Of a stretch of 64,000 nucleotides of DNA, positions 1 through 9,997 are shown piece by piece. The stretch spans positions 44,073,501 to 44,137,500 of the forward strand of contig CM065803.1 in the NCBI GenBank assembly GCA_033398695.1, written 5' to 3'. The stretch's first letter is position 1. Every line of letters starts with the position of its first letter. The position numbers were made by a program, and so were the translations under genes. The notes below the pieces were generated by a model. That model had not been told where the DNA came from, did not search any database, and was given only the letters and a program-made list of their open reading frames with translations. Source of the stretch: Orobanche coerulescens (taxonomy: Eukaryota; Streptophyta; Magnoliopsida; Lamiales; Orobanchaceae).

Positions 1-865
1 TAACATCAGTATTACACAAATAGAAGCACGAAAAATTCACGAATGAAAATAAAATCATGACAAGCAAGGCTATCGACAAAAAGATAACTAAAATTAACAA
101 AAAGTGCAAACGAAATAAGTACAGCAGTAAATGTAGCAACAGAAATAGACCCCCCCAAACTTAGGACATACATTGACCTCAATGGACAAAATATAATATG
201 CAATAAAAGTGAAAGGTCAAGTACTCCCCTCCAGTCCTCTCACGAGCTGGTGCCGGCGTCATCCGGCGAGCTTGCACGCTTCTCGACTACATCATGCGGA
301 GCATGAATAAATGAGCCTGCATCATCAAAGAGGAAGTTAAGTACGAGCTCTCAAGTTTAACATGATGTAAGGGTTGGGGACAATGTAATTTGATAAAATG
401 ATTCGTTGCATATAATTTTAAAATGCTTGGCTTACCACTTTTTCATTGCTGCAATTTATCAAACACTTGGTATGCACAAGTTAAAATGAAGAACAAGAAT
501 TTTAATGGTTAACTCCAAATCCCAAAAATAATAACACAGATAATAGCCATGAAAGACGACAACTAATATCATCAATTCGTTCATAATCACCAATCCCATC
601 ACAGTCAAATACCATAATCACCATATTCCAACTCCATTTTTGAGAAAAACATTGAAGAACAACTAGCAACATATAACTTCAATTCACTTTTCAAATCATG
701 TATCAATTATGCTTGAGAGATCGAGATTTACCTGAAGAATTTGAGAAGAATACTAAGAGAGGGGTATCGACCGACCTTATTGTGTGAAGGAAGGAAGGAA
801 GGGACCTTGTGCTGGCCGATCGAATGTATGAAGTATACCTGGGCATTCTCATATTGCGACGGGGG
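1..865 (-). other. Athila-1 post-integrase non-coding region
   Basis: This stretch lies between the palindrome cluster and the window edge, in the place where Athila elements may carry an env-like ORF. I see no convincing protein in it. A run of seven G (minus strand, 150-156), in the context AAGTTTGGGGGGGTC, resembles the purine-rich tracts found before the 3' LTR in such elements. The LTR start does not follow it directly, so its role as the plus-strand primer is unproven. The GAAGGAAGGAAGG run near 787-802 is simple repeat. Confidence 0.5.
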
Positions 866-1194
866 CCACGGCACAACATAAGTGAGCCGCGGCCCATAGT
901 ACAGTCGGCCTGGGACTTTTTGTAATACCGCCAGGTGCCGCGTCTCAGTTTAGGTGTGCTGCGGCTCATCGTGTTAGTGTGCCGCAGCTCATTTGGTCCG
1001 TGCCGCGGCACAGAGTACAGTCTCCTGGGCATTTCTTGAACCTTTGGTGTGCCGCGGCTCAGGGAATATGTGCCGTGGCTTAGTGACCTAGTGTGCCTCG
1101 GCTCAGTAAGATCGTGCCGCGGCACATAGTACAGTTTGTTTGGCCTTGTTCCATCAACTGGTGCGTGCCGCGGCTCACTATTATTGTATCGCGG
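866..1194. repeat. Athila internal cluster of phased GCCGCGGC palindromes
   Basis: About twelve copies, some degenerate, of a motif with core CCGCGG (typical form GTGCCGCGGCTCA or GTGCCGCGGCACA). Cores start at about 866, 887, 938, 959, 982, 1003, 1052, 1073, 1096, 1117, 1168 and 1189. The steps are therefore 21, 51, 21, 23, 21, 49, 21, 23, 21, 51 and 21 bases. The same motif with the same 21-base doublets occurs upstream of the TATA box in the LTR (7845-8017 here, 58832-59003 in Athila-2). This second cluster lies after pol, inside the element. Confidence 0.85.
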
Positions 1195-1409
1195 CCCATC
1201 ACTGATTTCCTCCCCTGGGGTGATTCCTGCACAGAATTTTTAAACGAAAACATCAAGACGAGAGGGATAGACGGATCAAAGAAAAATGACGACAAATAAA
1301 GACTCTAAAAATGCAAGAAAACACTAAAAATAAAAATTCTACAACTAATACTCGGGTTGCCTCCCGAGAAGCGCTAAGTTTATAGTCTTCAGCCGGACTT
1401 TTCTCGCAT

Positions 1410-2342
1410 TCATCTGGCGGTGGATAAGACGACACTCGTTTTATGCGTGTCTATTAGATTTCTCAAGTATGCCTTCAACCGTTGTCCATTAACTTTGAAT
1501 TTTCGGTCATCTTTTTGTACTTCTACCGCACCATGTGGGAACACTTAAACTACGGTGAACGGTCCCGACCATCGTGAACGCAATTTACTGGGAAATAACT
1601 TTAAGCGAGAATTAAATAGCAACACCTCTTGTCCCCGGACATACTCTCTCTGCGTGATGTGCTTATCATGCCAAATCTTTGTCCGCTCCTTATAAAGTTT
1701 CGCATTTTCGTATGCGTCGTGGCGAATTTCTTCCAACTCGTTCAGATGCAAACAACGCTTTTCACCAACAGATTTCAGATCAAAGTTTAGTTTCTTTATC
1801 GCCCAGTAAGCACGATGTTCCATCTCTACGGGTAAATGACAACCTATCCCATAAACCAATCTGTAGGGCGACATCCGGATAGGTGTTTTATACGCAGTAC
1901 GGTACGCCCAAAGTGCATCATCGAGTTTAAACGACCAATCTTTTTGAGACGAGCTGACCGTTTTTTCTAGGATCCACTTCAGCTCTCGATTTGATATCTC
2001 GACTTGACCGCTCGTCTGAGGATGGTATGCTGTAGCAACACGATGAGTAACTCCGTATTTTCTCAAAACTGCATCAAGAAATTTGTTGTCAAAGTGTGAC
2101 CCACCATCACTGATAATAGCATGTGGAGTCCCAAAACTTGTGAAGATATATTGTTTTATAAACTTGATTACGACATTGGACCCATTCGTAGGTAGTGCCA
2201 CCGCTTCAACCCATTTTGAGACATAGTCTACGGCTACCAAAATATAGAGATTCTTATTTGATGGAGGAAATGGACCCATGAAGTCGATCCCCCATACATC
2301 GAACAATTCAATTTCAAGTATGGTGTTCAGCGGCATTTCGTG
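1410..2342 (-). pseudogene. Athila-1 integrase catalytic core and C-terminus
   Basis: The 263-residue open part (1545-2336) is the rve-type integrase core. It has the first Asp in GIDFMGP, the second in ISDGGSHF and the Glu in [10 protein letters not shown], so the D,D,E triad is intact. The C-terminal part with [18 protein letters not shown] is the usual DNA-binding end. Two stops break it. A TGA at 2343-2345 separates it from the zinc-binding domain, and a TAA at 1545-1547 truncates the end. Reading through that stop, the frame continues with recognisable C-terminal sequence to a TGA at 1410-1412. Integrase would insert the cDNA into chromatin; this copy cannot make the protein in one piece. 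Confidence 0.85.
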
Positions 2343-3470
2343 TCATCTTGAGATGTTTCCCGTCCGTTGACACCGATCACACGCGGACACAAAGGAGTGA
2401 GCATCCTTGAATAATGACGGCCAATAGAACCCCGATTGTAAGACCTTTGCCGCTGTTCTATTTCCACTAAAATGTCCAACGTAGGGTGATGCATGGCAAT
2501 AGTTTAGCACACGGTGGATTTCCTCATCCGGAATACATCTACGAATGATTTGATCGCGACATCTCTTGAATAGAAAAGGATCGTCCCACAAATAATACTT
2601 AGCGTCTAAGATTAGCTTCTTCTTTTGATGGCGTGAGAGGTCGTTTGGAATTGTTTTACTTGCCAAGTAGTTCAATAGATCAGCATACCAAGGCGCGTGT
2701 TTTGAACCCAACTTGTAGAGCTGCTCGTCGAGGAAGGTTTCCATGATTTGTGGCTGACTTTCTCCCTTCTCAAGGGGACTCTCTAATCGTGAAAGGTGAT
2801 CGTCTATAACATTTTCAGTCCCTTTCTTGTCCCGAATCTCCAAGTTGAATTCTTGAAGGAGAAGCACCCACCTAATCAACCTTGGTTTAACATCCTTCTT
2901 CTCCAAAAAGTATTTTATTGCTGAATGGTCGGTCCACACTATCACTTTCATTCCCAGTAGATACGCCCGGAATTTATCAAATGCAAAGATCACCGCCAAC
3001 AATTCCTTCTCCGTTGTGGCATAATTTCTCTGGGCGTCGTCGAGTGTTCGGCTCGCATAGTATACGACATGGAACACCTTCCCTCGTCTCTGCCCCAAAA
3101 CAGCCCCAATGGCAAAGTCGCTAGCATCACATATTAACTCGAACGGAAGGTCCCAGTCTGGAGCGACTATCACCGGTGCCGTGCTTAGAGCTTTCTTCAA
3201 TAAATCGAAACTTTCTTTACACGACTTGTCAAAAGTAAATGGAACATCCTTCATGAGTAGATTGCACAACGGCTTCGTGATCTTCGAAAAATCCTTAATA
3301 AATCGGCGATAGAAACCGGCATGTCCCAAAAAACTTCTAATCCCTTTGACCGAAGTAGGCGGAGGCATCTTCTCAATTGTTTCGATTTTCGCCCGATCGA
3401 TTTCAATTCCATGTGAGGATATTCGATGGCCAAGTACTATGCCCTCCTGCACCATAAAATGACACTTCTC
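2343..3470 (-). pseudogene. Athila-1 end of RT, RNase H and integrase zinc domain
   Basis: A 370-residue open segment in the pol frame. It begins with the RT connection ([18 protein letters not shown]). RNase H follows, with its acidic residues in [29 protein letters not shown] and [10 protein letters not shown]. It ends with the HHCC zinc domain of integrase ([12 protein letters not shown] then CDRCQRTGN). It is separated from the upstream RT by a TAG at 3471-3473, where Athila-2 has TGG, and from the integrase core by TGA at 2343-2345. RNase H degrades the RNA strand during reverse transcription. Confidence 0.88.
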
Positions 3471-4453
3471 CTAGTTCAAGACCAAATTTGTCTCTTCGCA
3501 TCTTTTCAAGACTTTCTGCAAAATTTTCAAACAAATGTCAAATGAATCTCCAAAAACAGAAAAATCATCCATAAAAATCTCAATACACTCCTCTACCATA
3601 TCAGAAAAAATAGCCATCATACACCGTTGAAAAGTAGCTGGCGCATTACATAATCCAAAAGGCATGCGTCTATAAGTGAAAATGCCGTAAGGACATGTAA
3701 ACGTCGTTTCTCTTGGTCTTCGGGAGCTATATAAATCTGATTATACCCCGAATAACCATCGAGAAAGCAATAGAAATCGTGTCCGGCTAATCTATATAAC
3801 ATCTGATCAATAAAAGGTAAGGGGAAATGATCTTTTCTAGTGGCCTTATTTAATTTTCTATAATCTATGCACATACGCCACCCCGTGACAATCCTAGTGG
3901 GAATTAATTCATTATTATCATTTTGAACAACCGTTATCCCACCCTTCTTCGACACAACTTGGACCGGACTTACCCACTTGCTATCAGAAATCGGAAAGAT
4001 CATACCTGCGTCGAGGAGTTTTAAAACCTCGACTTTTACCACCTCCTTCATGTTTGGATTCAAATGGCGTTGATGCTCCACGGATGGTTTGTAGTCTTCC
4101 TCCATCAAAATCTTGTGCATGCAAATTGATGGGCTGATCCCCTTAATATCCGCAATAGACCATCCAAGAGCAGATTTGTACTCCCTCAAAACTCTCAATA
4201 ATTTCGCCTCATGATCCCCCGCTAAAGTGGCCGAAAGAATAACTGGAAGGGAGTCGTCGGGCCCCAAAAATGCATATTTTAAATGAGGCGGCAGCTTCTT
4301 GAGTTCCAACTTTGGAGGTTTTTTGATTGATGGGACTGGTCGAGTTGGTGAACTTCCGAGCTCCTCAAATGGTTGACGAATGAAAAGTGGCGGGGAAGCA
4401 TCCATGTGGCGTACGTAGGCTGCATGCTCTGCATTTAGTTCTAAATTTCCCAA
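3471..4453 (-). pseudogene. Athila-1 reverse transcriptase, frameshifted
   Basis: Two overlapping frames together make up the RT palm and fingers. The upstream piece (3617-4453) has [21 protein letters not shown] in outline and the first catalytic Asp in [12 protein letters not shown]. The downstream piece (3471-3665) starts at [16 protein letters not shown] and holds the catalytic pair in FMDDFSVFG. The shift lies near 3705: Athila-2 has four A after GAG (GAGAAAACGACG) and this copy has three. A second shift near 4450, where two bases are missing relative to Athila-2, separates RT from protease. All catalytic residues are present, but no single frame encodes the enzyme. Confidence 0.87.
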
Positions 4454-5420
4454 TCAAAATGGACTCCAATGGATCGGCTGGATAATTCTCTCGAAAGGCT
4501 CTACTCACGCATGAGTCAATGACGTCAACTTGGAAACAATTTTCAGCATCACTCGGATATTTTACGGATCGAAAGATATTGAACGTTACTTGCTCCTCTT
4601 GAACACGTAGAGTCAGCTTCCCCTTTTCCACATCGATCAAAGTTTGGCCGGTTGCCAAAAATGGTCTTCCCAAGATAATTGGGATATCTTGATCTTCCTC
4701 CATGTCGAGCACAATAAAATTGGCCGGAAAGATAAATTTGTCAACCTTTACTAACACGTCCTCTATTACTCCCCTTGGATATTTGATGGATCTATCGGCC
4801 AATTGTAAGGAGACCGTCGTCGGCTTGGCTTCCCCAATATCCATCTTTTTAAAAATAGAAAGGGGCATAAGGTTTATGCTGGCTCCGAGATCGCATAGGG
4901 CTCTTTCAAAAGACGAATTTCCAATGATGCAAGGGATGGTAAAACTTCCCGGATCTCTCAATTTAGGTGGGAGCTTCTTTTGTAAAATAGCACTGCACTC
5001 CTCCGTCAATGCAACCGCCTCATACTCCTCGAGCTTTCTTTTGTTTGACAAGACTTCCTTCATGAATTTTACATAACTCGGCATTTGTTCCAACGCGTCG
5101 GCAAATGGAATGTTTATGGGCAATTTCTTGAAGACGTCGAGGAACTTTGAAAATTGCTTGTCTAGTTTTTGCTTTTGGAAATGCTGTGGGAATGGAATTT
5201 GAGGAGTGGGGTGAGTAGTCGGTACTTCCTTTGGTTTGGGCGCCTCGTCCTTTTCTGTCTCACTTTGCTCGATCTTGTCCTTGTTATTGATATGCTGCTC
5301 TTTCAACTCCTTTCCACTTCGTAGTTCGATTGCCTGCACGTCTTCTTTGGAGTTCATTTCGGTAGCACTGGGCAATGCAACTTGAGATCGAGAGGACAAT
5401 AGATTAGCAATCTGCCCCAT
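4454..5420 (-). pseudogene. Athila-1 aspartic protease region
   Basis: The open frame 4365-5420 holds a retropepsin-like domain. The active-site motif is CDLGASINLMPLSIF and the flap/second-loop region is DIPIILGRPFLATG. It would cut the gag-pol polyprotein. It is in the same frame as gag but cut off from it by the TAA at 5418-5420. In Athila-2 the codon here is CAA, so this is a C-to-T nonsense change and not a natural gag/pro boundary. The last 30 or so residues of the open frame are out of register because of the shift near 4450. Confidence 0.85.
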
Positions 5421-6713
5421 TTATGTTTCTAAGTTTCGGATGGAGGTAGAATGGTTTTGGAGGGTAGTATCGGTGCGGGTCATGAATTGGCTCGTGTTAG
5501 CCGCCAATTGAGCAAGAGCATCTTCCAAGGATACCTTTGATGATTGAGGGGGCTGCTGTGTGGGCTGCGCAAATTGAGCTTGTGGAGGTTTTAAAGTTTG
5601 CCCGTTCCTCCATGAAAATTTTTGGTGATTTCGCCAACCTTGATTATAAGTTCTGGGGTAAGGATTATTTTGTCGATTTCCGTTTCCCATGAATTGAGCT
5701 TGCTCCATCGGATGTTGCTCGAAAGGGTTTCCGACTTGGCATTCTTTGCTAGGATGAGATCCATTACACCAATTGCATGATTCAATGGCAACGGGGGAAA
5801 GAGCATGCGAAAAGGCTTGAAGTTGTTGCGTCAAAGCGGCGACTTGGGCTGACAATGTAGAAATTGGATCATTATTTGAAATTTCCATAACTCGCTTCGG
5901 ATTTACTCTTTCGGATGGCCATTGATATGCATTTACGGCCATAGCTTCCAACAAAGAATGTGCTTCAGCCATAGTTTTTCCCATTAAGGCCCCTCCGGCT
6001 GCTGCATCCACGAGAGTGCGTGTAGAAGCACTCAAACCATTATAGAACGTCTGAATCTGAAGCCAATCCGGTAAGCCGTGATGCGGGCATCTCCTTAGCA
6101 AATCTTTGTATCGCTCCCACGCCTCGTGGAGCGACTCCATATCATATTGACCAAAGGTGGTAATTTCGTTCCCTAACCTCGCCGTCTTCGAAGGTGGGAA
6201 GAATTTAGCAAGGAAGGCTTGCGCTAATTCTGCCCATGTCGTGATCAAGCCCGGCGGTAAAGAATTCAACCAGAATCTGGCTTTGTCCCTCAAAGAGAAA
6301 GGGAAAAGCCATAAACGGATAGCATCGTCGGTGACACCATTGTTCTTGAACGTGTCACAAATCTCGAGAAATGACGCAATGTGTGCGTTGGGGTCATCAT
6401 TCGGCAATCCACAGAACTGGCTCGCTTGTACCATCTGAATAATAGCAGGCTTGATTTCGAAGTTGTTTGCCTGGATGGTGGGACGCCGAATCCCCGAAAA
6501 GTTTGCGTTAATCTGCGGCATAGCATAATCTCGAAGTGCTAATGCCGGTTGAACTTGCTGAACAGGATTATCACCTCCGTGATTTTCGATATTTTCGGCC
6601 ATGGTCACTATTGTCTGTAACTCTCGTTTCTCCTTCTTCTTCTTACTTCTCCGAAGAGTGCGCTCGAGTTCGGTATTCAAAGGTAGTAGGCCTTTGTTAC
6701 CGAATTTTCTCAT
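5421..6713 (-). pseudogene. Athila-1 gag (capsid and nucleocapsid)
   Basis: A 430-residue open frame starting at the ATG at 6713 (MRKFGNKGLLPLNTELE), the same start as in Athila-2. A retrotransposon gag domain covers about residues 95-235, with the typical FWLNSLPPGLITTWAELAQAFLAKFF region (abridged). A short zinc knuckle follows, C-N-W-C-N-G-S-H-P-S-K-E-C, spaced C-X2-C-X3-H-X4-C rather than the usual X4 before His. Gag packages the RNA in cytoplasmic particles. The frame is open until the TAA at 5418. It may still be translated as a truncated product, but no expression signal beyond the LTR is visible. Confidence 0.87.
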
Positions 6714-6836
6714 TCACTACCCGAAAGATCCTGAAAGGACAAACAAATAAAATAAAATAAAATACAAGAAAATAAATAAAATAAAATGTTCAAACTAAGA
6801 CTAGAAATACTGAAATCGATATTAGTAAAAATTCAA

Positions 6837-6854
6837 TCCCCGACAACGGCGCCA
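6837..6854 (-). other. Athila-1 primer binding site, tRNA-Asp type
   Basis: Minus-strand TGGCGCCGTTGTCGGGGA is complementary to the 3' end of plant tRNA-Asp, with one difference from the usual TGGCGCCGTTGCCGGGGA. It lies six bases after the end of the 5' LTR and 124 bases before the gag ATG. The tract between it and gag is rich in AATAA repeats (6745-6786). Confidence 0.88.
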
Positions 6855-6860
6855 AAAACT

Positions 6861-8187
6861 TGTTGCGATTTTTCGTTAACGCAAGTGCATGTTATCGTTG
6901 ACAAGTAATAAACTGATGAGTGAGTATCGTTCCCACGAGGACTGAGTCACTAACTACCGATTTTTATGTATTCTAGTTTTATTTGAACAATCGAACTTTG
7001 GGTTGCAATTAATTACTAAAAGAATTAACAAAGGGCTAAACAGTATAAACGATCGATCAAAGAAGGAAAATCAAATGATGAATAATTCTAGGATTATGAA
7101 TCCACCTCAGTTTATCCGAATTTACTCTCGATTATCTGAAATTAAGGATTTTCCCAATTTATTGAAGGCGAAGATTGCTAAAATACTCTACTGCCTCTCC
7201 CGAGGTCAATAGATTTTTCTAAAGGCGAATAACGCACTCTATCCCTAGGTGAATTAATTCGTCAATAGGCAAAAAGCATAAAATCTCAAAAAGGCCACGT
7301 AGTTCCTATGAGTATGTTCCTATCTCACAAGATAAAACGGTCCTCACCAATAGTTCCTCACCAACTCTCCTCTCCCGATTCGAGTAAGGTAATTAAAACA
7401 ATCCAATTATTGGCCAGACAATTGAAAGCATTAAAATCAATTGGGAAAACTCAATAGAAAAGGGAATTATATAGATAATCTAAAGCAAATCCATCAAAAC
7501 TTAGGTTTCATCAAAATCCTAGAACAAGGATTTTAGCCTGACATGCTAAATAATGAAAATACACAATTAATAAATAAAAGCATGAAAATCAAACGCAGAT
7601 GAAGAGCTCGGATTCCTCCATTCTTCTGGCTTCCGCCCTCTGCCCTTGATGTCTTCATCTTCTCTCTTCCGCGTTAGTCTTCCGTGATCCTAACTTTCCC
7701 AAGCCTCTCCCCCTGGTTAATTAGGGTCTTAAACTTTTATTTATAGCTCCCAACAGCCTCCAAATCGCGTCCGTGTGAGTAGGTCGAGAACTGGCTTCAA
7801 AACGGCCCAAACCTGCGCGGAGCACACCAAAACCGCCCTGTGTGCCGCGGCTCACTTAATCTGTGCCGCGACACATGGCATCCAGATTAAAACCTGGGCG
7901 CTGTGACTTTCTTCTGGGCCGCGGCTCACCTGGTCTGTGCCACGGCACAGAGTATAGATTACTCTGGTGCCCGCTGGTCCTCTTCGTGTGCCGCGGCCCA
8001 CTTGCCTTGTGCCGCGGCCCACGGCCAAATTCACCGTTTTCGCCCGCTTTGCCTCGTTTTAGCTTCCGGACTCCAATCTCCTATCAAACATGCGAGAATA
8101 AGACATTAAAATCTCATTTATGCAATTTTACTCGCCAAAATAATACAAAATAATGATAAATAAGCGTATAAAAATACGCCTATGACT
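6861..8187 (-). repeat. Athila-1 5' LTR
   Basis: The LTR runs from near 8187 down to 6861 (minus-strand end CGCAACA). It aligns by eye along its length with the LTR of Athila-2 (58662-59983). Shared landmarks are the start TAGGCGTATTTTTATA, the GCCGCGGC array, the TATA box and the AGGAACTACGTGGCC block. It supplies the promoter and the RNA start and end. No copia or host sequence interrupts it. Confidence 0.85.
7738..8017 (-). promoter_or_regulatory. Athila-1 LTR promoter: phased palindromes plus TATA box
   Basis: Six GCCGCGGC-type sites start at about 7845, 7866, 7919, 7940, 7991 and 8012, giving steps of 21, 53, 21, 51 and 21. On the minus strand they lie just upstream of TATAAATA (7738-7745). 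The arrangement repeats that of Athila-2. The TATA box and the array are seen directly; promoter function is inferred from position. Confidence 0.75.
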
Positions 8188-9460
8188 CTAGGCCGCGGCC
8201 CAGAGCGGCACCCGCATGCCGCCCGTGGCGTTCGGCGCGGTTCGGCCCATTTCGGACCTGTTTTGGGCTTGTTTGCTTCGTGTATTCCTAAAAATGATTT
8301 CCCTTATTTTAAATTGGATTTAATATGATTAAAATGATTTATGGTATTTCATTTTATAAGGGAAAATTGATTTATTGGAATACTTGTGATCGACCGAATT
8401 ATTTGGAACGTTTTCATATTACCGATTGTGTGAATCGATTTGATCGGTTCGTTTTGTTGATTGGATCAATTTATCTCTACGCTTTCCATTTATTTAGTAT
8501 TTATTGGATGAATGCTTTTGAATGGGGATGTGGTTCATGGACTTAGTTTTTGAATCATTCGTTTTATTCGATTGGGTTGTAAAGGACGTTTTGAGCCTAT
8601 TTATTTTACTAGAAAATTTTTGTATCTAGGATGCAATTTTCAATGTAAAATTTATATGTAATGACGAAGACCGGAGGAAGATCCATTTCGAGAAGATGAA
8701 GATTCAAGATGAAGACTTGTAATTAGATTACGGAGTTTATTGTTTTCTAGGAACGGTCCATGAACCACATGTTGGTAGCAACTAGGTTGTGAATGGTTGT
8801 TTCATATTGTATGAATGCCACAAACGCGCTTAAACGATTAATGTGCAAAGTGTAACGTTAATCGCGAAAATTCTCCCACGATAAATTATTAATTTTCTAA
8901 GGTTTCAAGGTTTTTCCTTCCCTCCATCGAGTTTTCGGGAAATTGAAATCCATACTGGATGTGCTATGCTTCCGAGTTATCGGGGTAGTCGTTCGGGGAG
9001 GACGGATAAATTACCGGGAGCGCATTGGATGCCTTCGGTTGGAGCAACCCTAGAAACCTGATAGGTTGCCAGATAAGATTCAATTGTGAAACTGATTTGC
9101 GTCGATGGTATAAACTTAACTTGTTCATGAACCATAGAAACCGTATAGGTTGAGGGGAGTGAACAAGGGGAAAAAAAGATCGAATCATCCATTAGATAGG
9201 TTGGTGTTGGACACCACTTTATGAAAATTAATAGACTAGAAACCTGTTCGATTGCCTTGTATTAAGATTTATAAAGAACTCGATCACCACTATGAAGTAG
9301 AGCGACGATACTTCCGGATTTCACATGGGAGTGTGTTATTCCGATAAAAATAGTGGGAGCTGGGTAACAAGAATAGAAAAGACCTTAATTCTATACTCAG
9401 AACATAATTGAATGAGTCACTAATTAATCTATCGTACTTAATGCAGACTCAAATCTCAAT
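8188..9460 (+). other. Copia-1 leader between Athila-1 and gag
   Basis: About 1.27 kb without a credible ORF. It shows no LTR, and no TGGTATC-type primer site that I can find. Its length fits the long untranslated leader of BARE/Angela elements. The first 100 bases (8191-8290) are GC rich and resemble part of the Athila LTR in the opposite orientation (GCCGCGGCCCA, then GCGCGGTT, then GGCCCATTT). The rest is AT rich with no feature I recognise. Confidence 0.5.
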
Positions 9461-9997
9461 ATGACAATGAATCCACTCGCAATTCTGCTCGAAAAGAACA
9501 CCTTAATGGGACCTAAATTTGTGGATTGGCTCCGCAATCTGATGATTGTCCTCAGTATAGAGGCACTGGGATACGTCTTGGAGACGGACATTCCGGCGCC
9601 TCCTGTGCGGACCCGAGCCAATCAGGAAGAGAATGAAAACCACGAAAAGTGGGTTAAGGATGACGTGAAAGTCCGTGGTTATATGATGGCCTCCATGTCT
9701 AATGAGCTTCAGAGAGCTCATGAGAAAATGACTTCTGCTAGGCAGATTCTATCTCACTTAACCAAGCTTTATGGTGAGGATAGCAGAACTGCTAGATATG
9801 AGATATCCAAACAACTGTTGGGTGCAAGGATGAAGGAAGGTGAGAAGGTTGGGGAACACGTCCTCAAAATGATATCCATGATCGAGAGATTGGAGGCTCT
9901 TGATTTTAAAATGGATACTTCTCTCCAAACCGACCTTATCCTACGCCTCTCTCCCCGATTCCTTCTCACGCTTTGTTATGAACTTCAATTGCAATGA
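9461..9997 (+). pseudogene. Copia-1 gag, N-terminal part
   Basis: A 178-residue frame beginning MTMNPLAILLEKNTL. It matches the copia gag (UBN2-like) pattern: a GPKFVDWLRNLMIVL segment near residue 20, then LTKLYGEDSRTARYEISKQL and VGEHVLKMISMIERLEAL. The true frame is left near 9950. From there the expected continuation (SLPDSFSRFVMNFN) is found in the frame that starts at 9900, so the last dozen residues of this ORF are out of register. Gag would form the cytoplasmic particle. The start is preceded by a short AT-rich stretch and no competing upstream ATG is evident in this frame. Confidence 0.82.

Larger units (their letters stand above)
1..8187 (-). mobile_element. Athila-1: Ty3/gypsy element of Athila type, 3' LTR outside window
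   Basis: A decayed LTR retrotransposon read right to left: 5' LTR (6861-8187), tRNA-Asp primer site, gag, protease, reverse transcriptase, RNase H, integrase, then a long non-coding 3' region. The 3' LTR is not seen, because the LTR start sequence near 8175 has no match in 1-1400, so it should lie left of base 1. Its protein is closely related to Athila-2 at 58662-64000, which lets the breaks be located: in-frame stops at 5418, 3471, 2343 and 1545, and frameshifts near 4450 and 3705. Athila type is inferred from the tRNA-Asp primer site, the DLGASINLMPLS protease motif and the long post-pol region. The exact right boundary is uncertain by about 10 bases because the expected TG is not clear in either copy. 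Confidence 0.88.

Noticed and set aside
12..203. Minus-strand 63-residue frame with a hydrophobic stretch (LSLGGSISVATFTAVLISFA), a possible env-like membrane segment
   Set aside because: It overlaps the G-run tract AAGTTTGGGGGGGTC, is short, and has no supporting frame around it; more likely non-coding sequence.
703..1125. Minus-strand 140-residue frame rich in repeated SRGT/PRHT words
   Set aside because: It is a translation of the GCCGCGGC palindrome array, present on both strands; not a protein gene.
5418..5420. Stop between gag and protease of Athila-1 as a natural readthrough site
   Set aside because: Athila-2 has a sense CAA codon here, so the stop is a private nonsense change.
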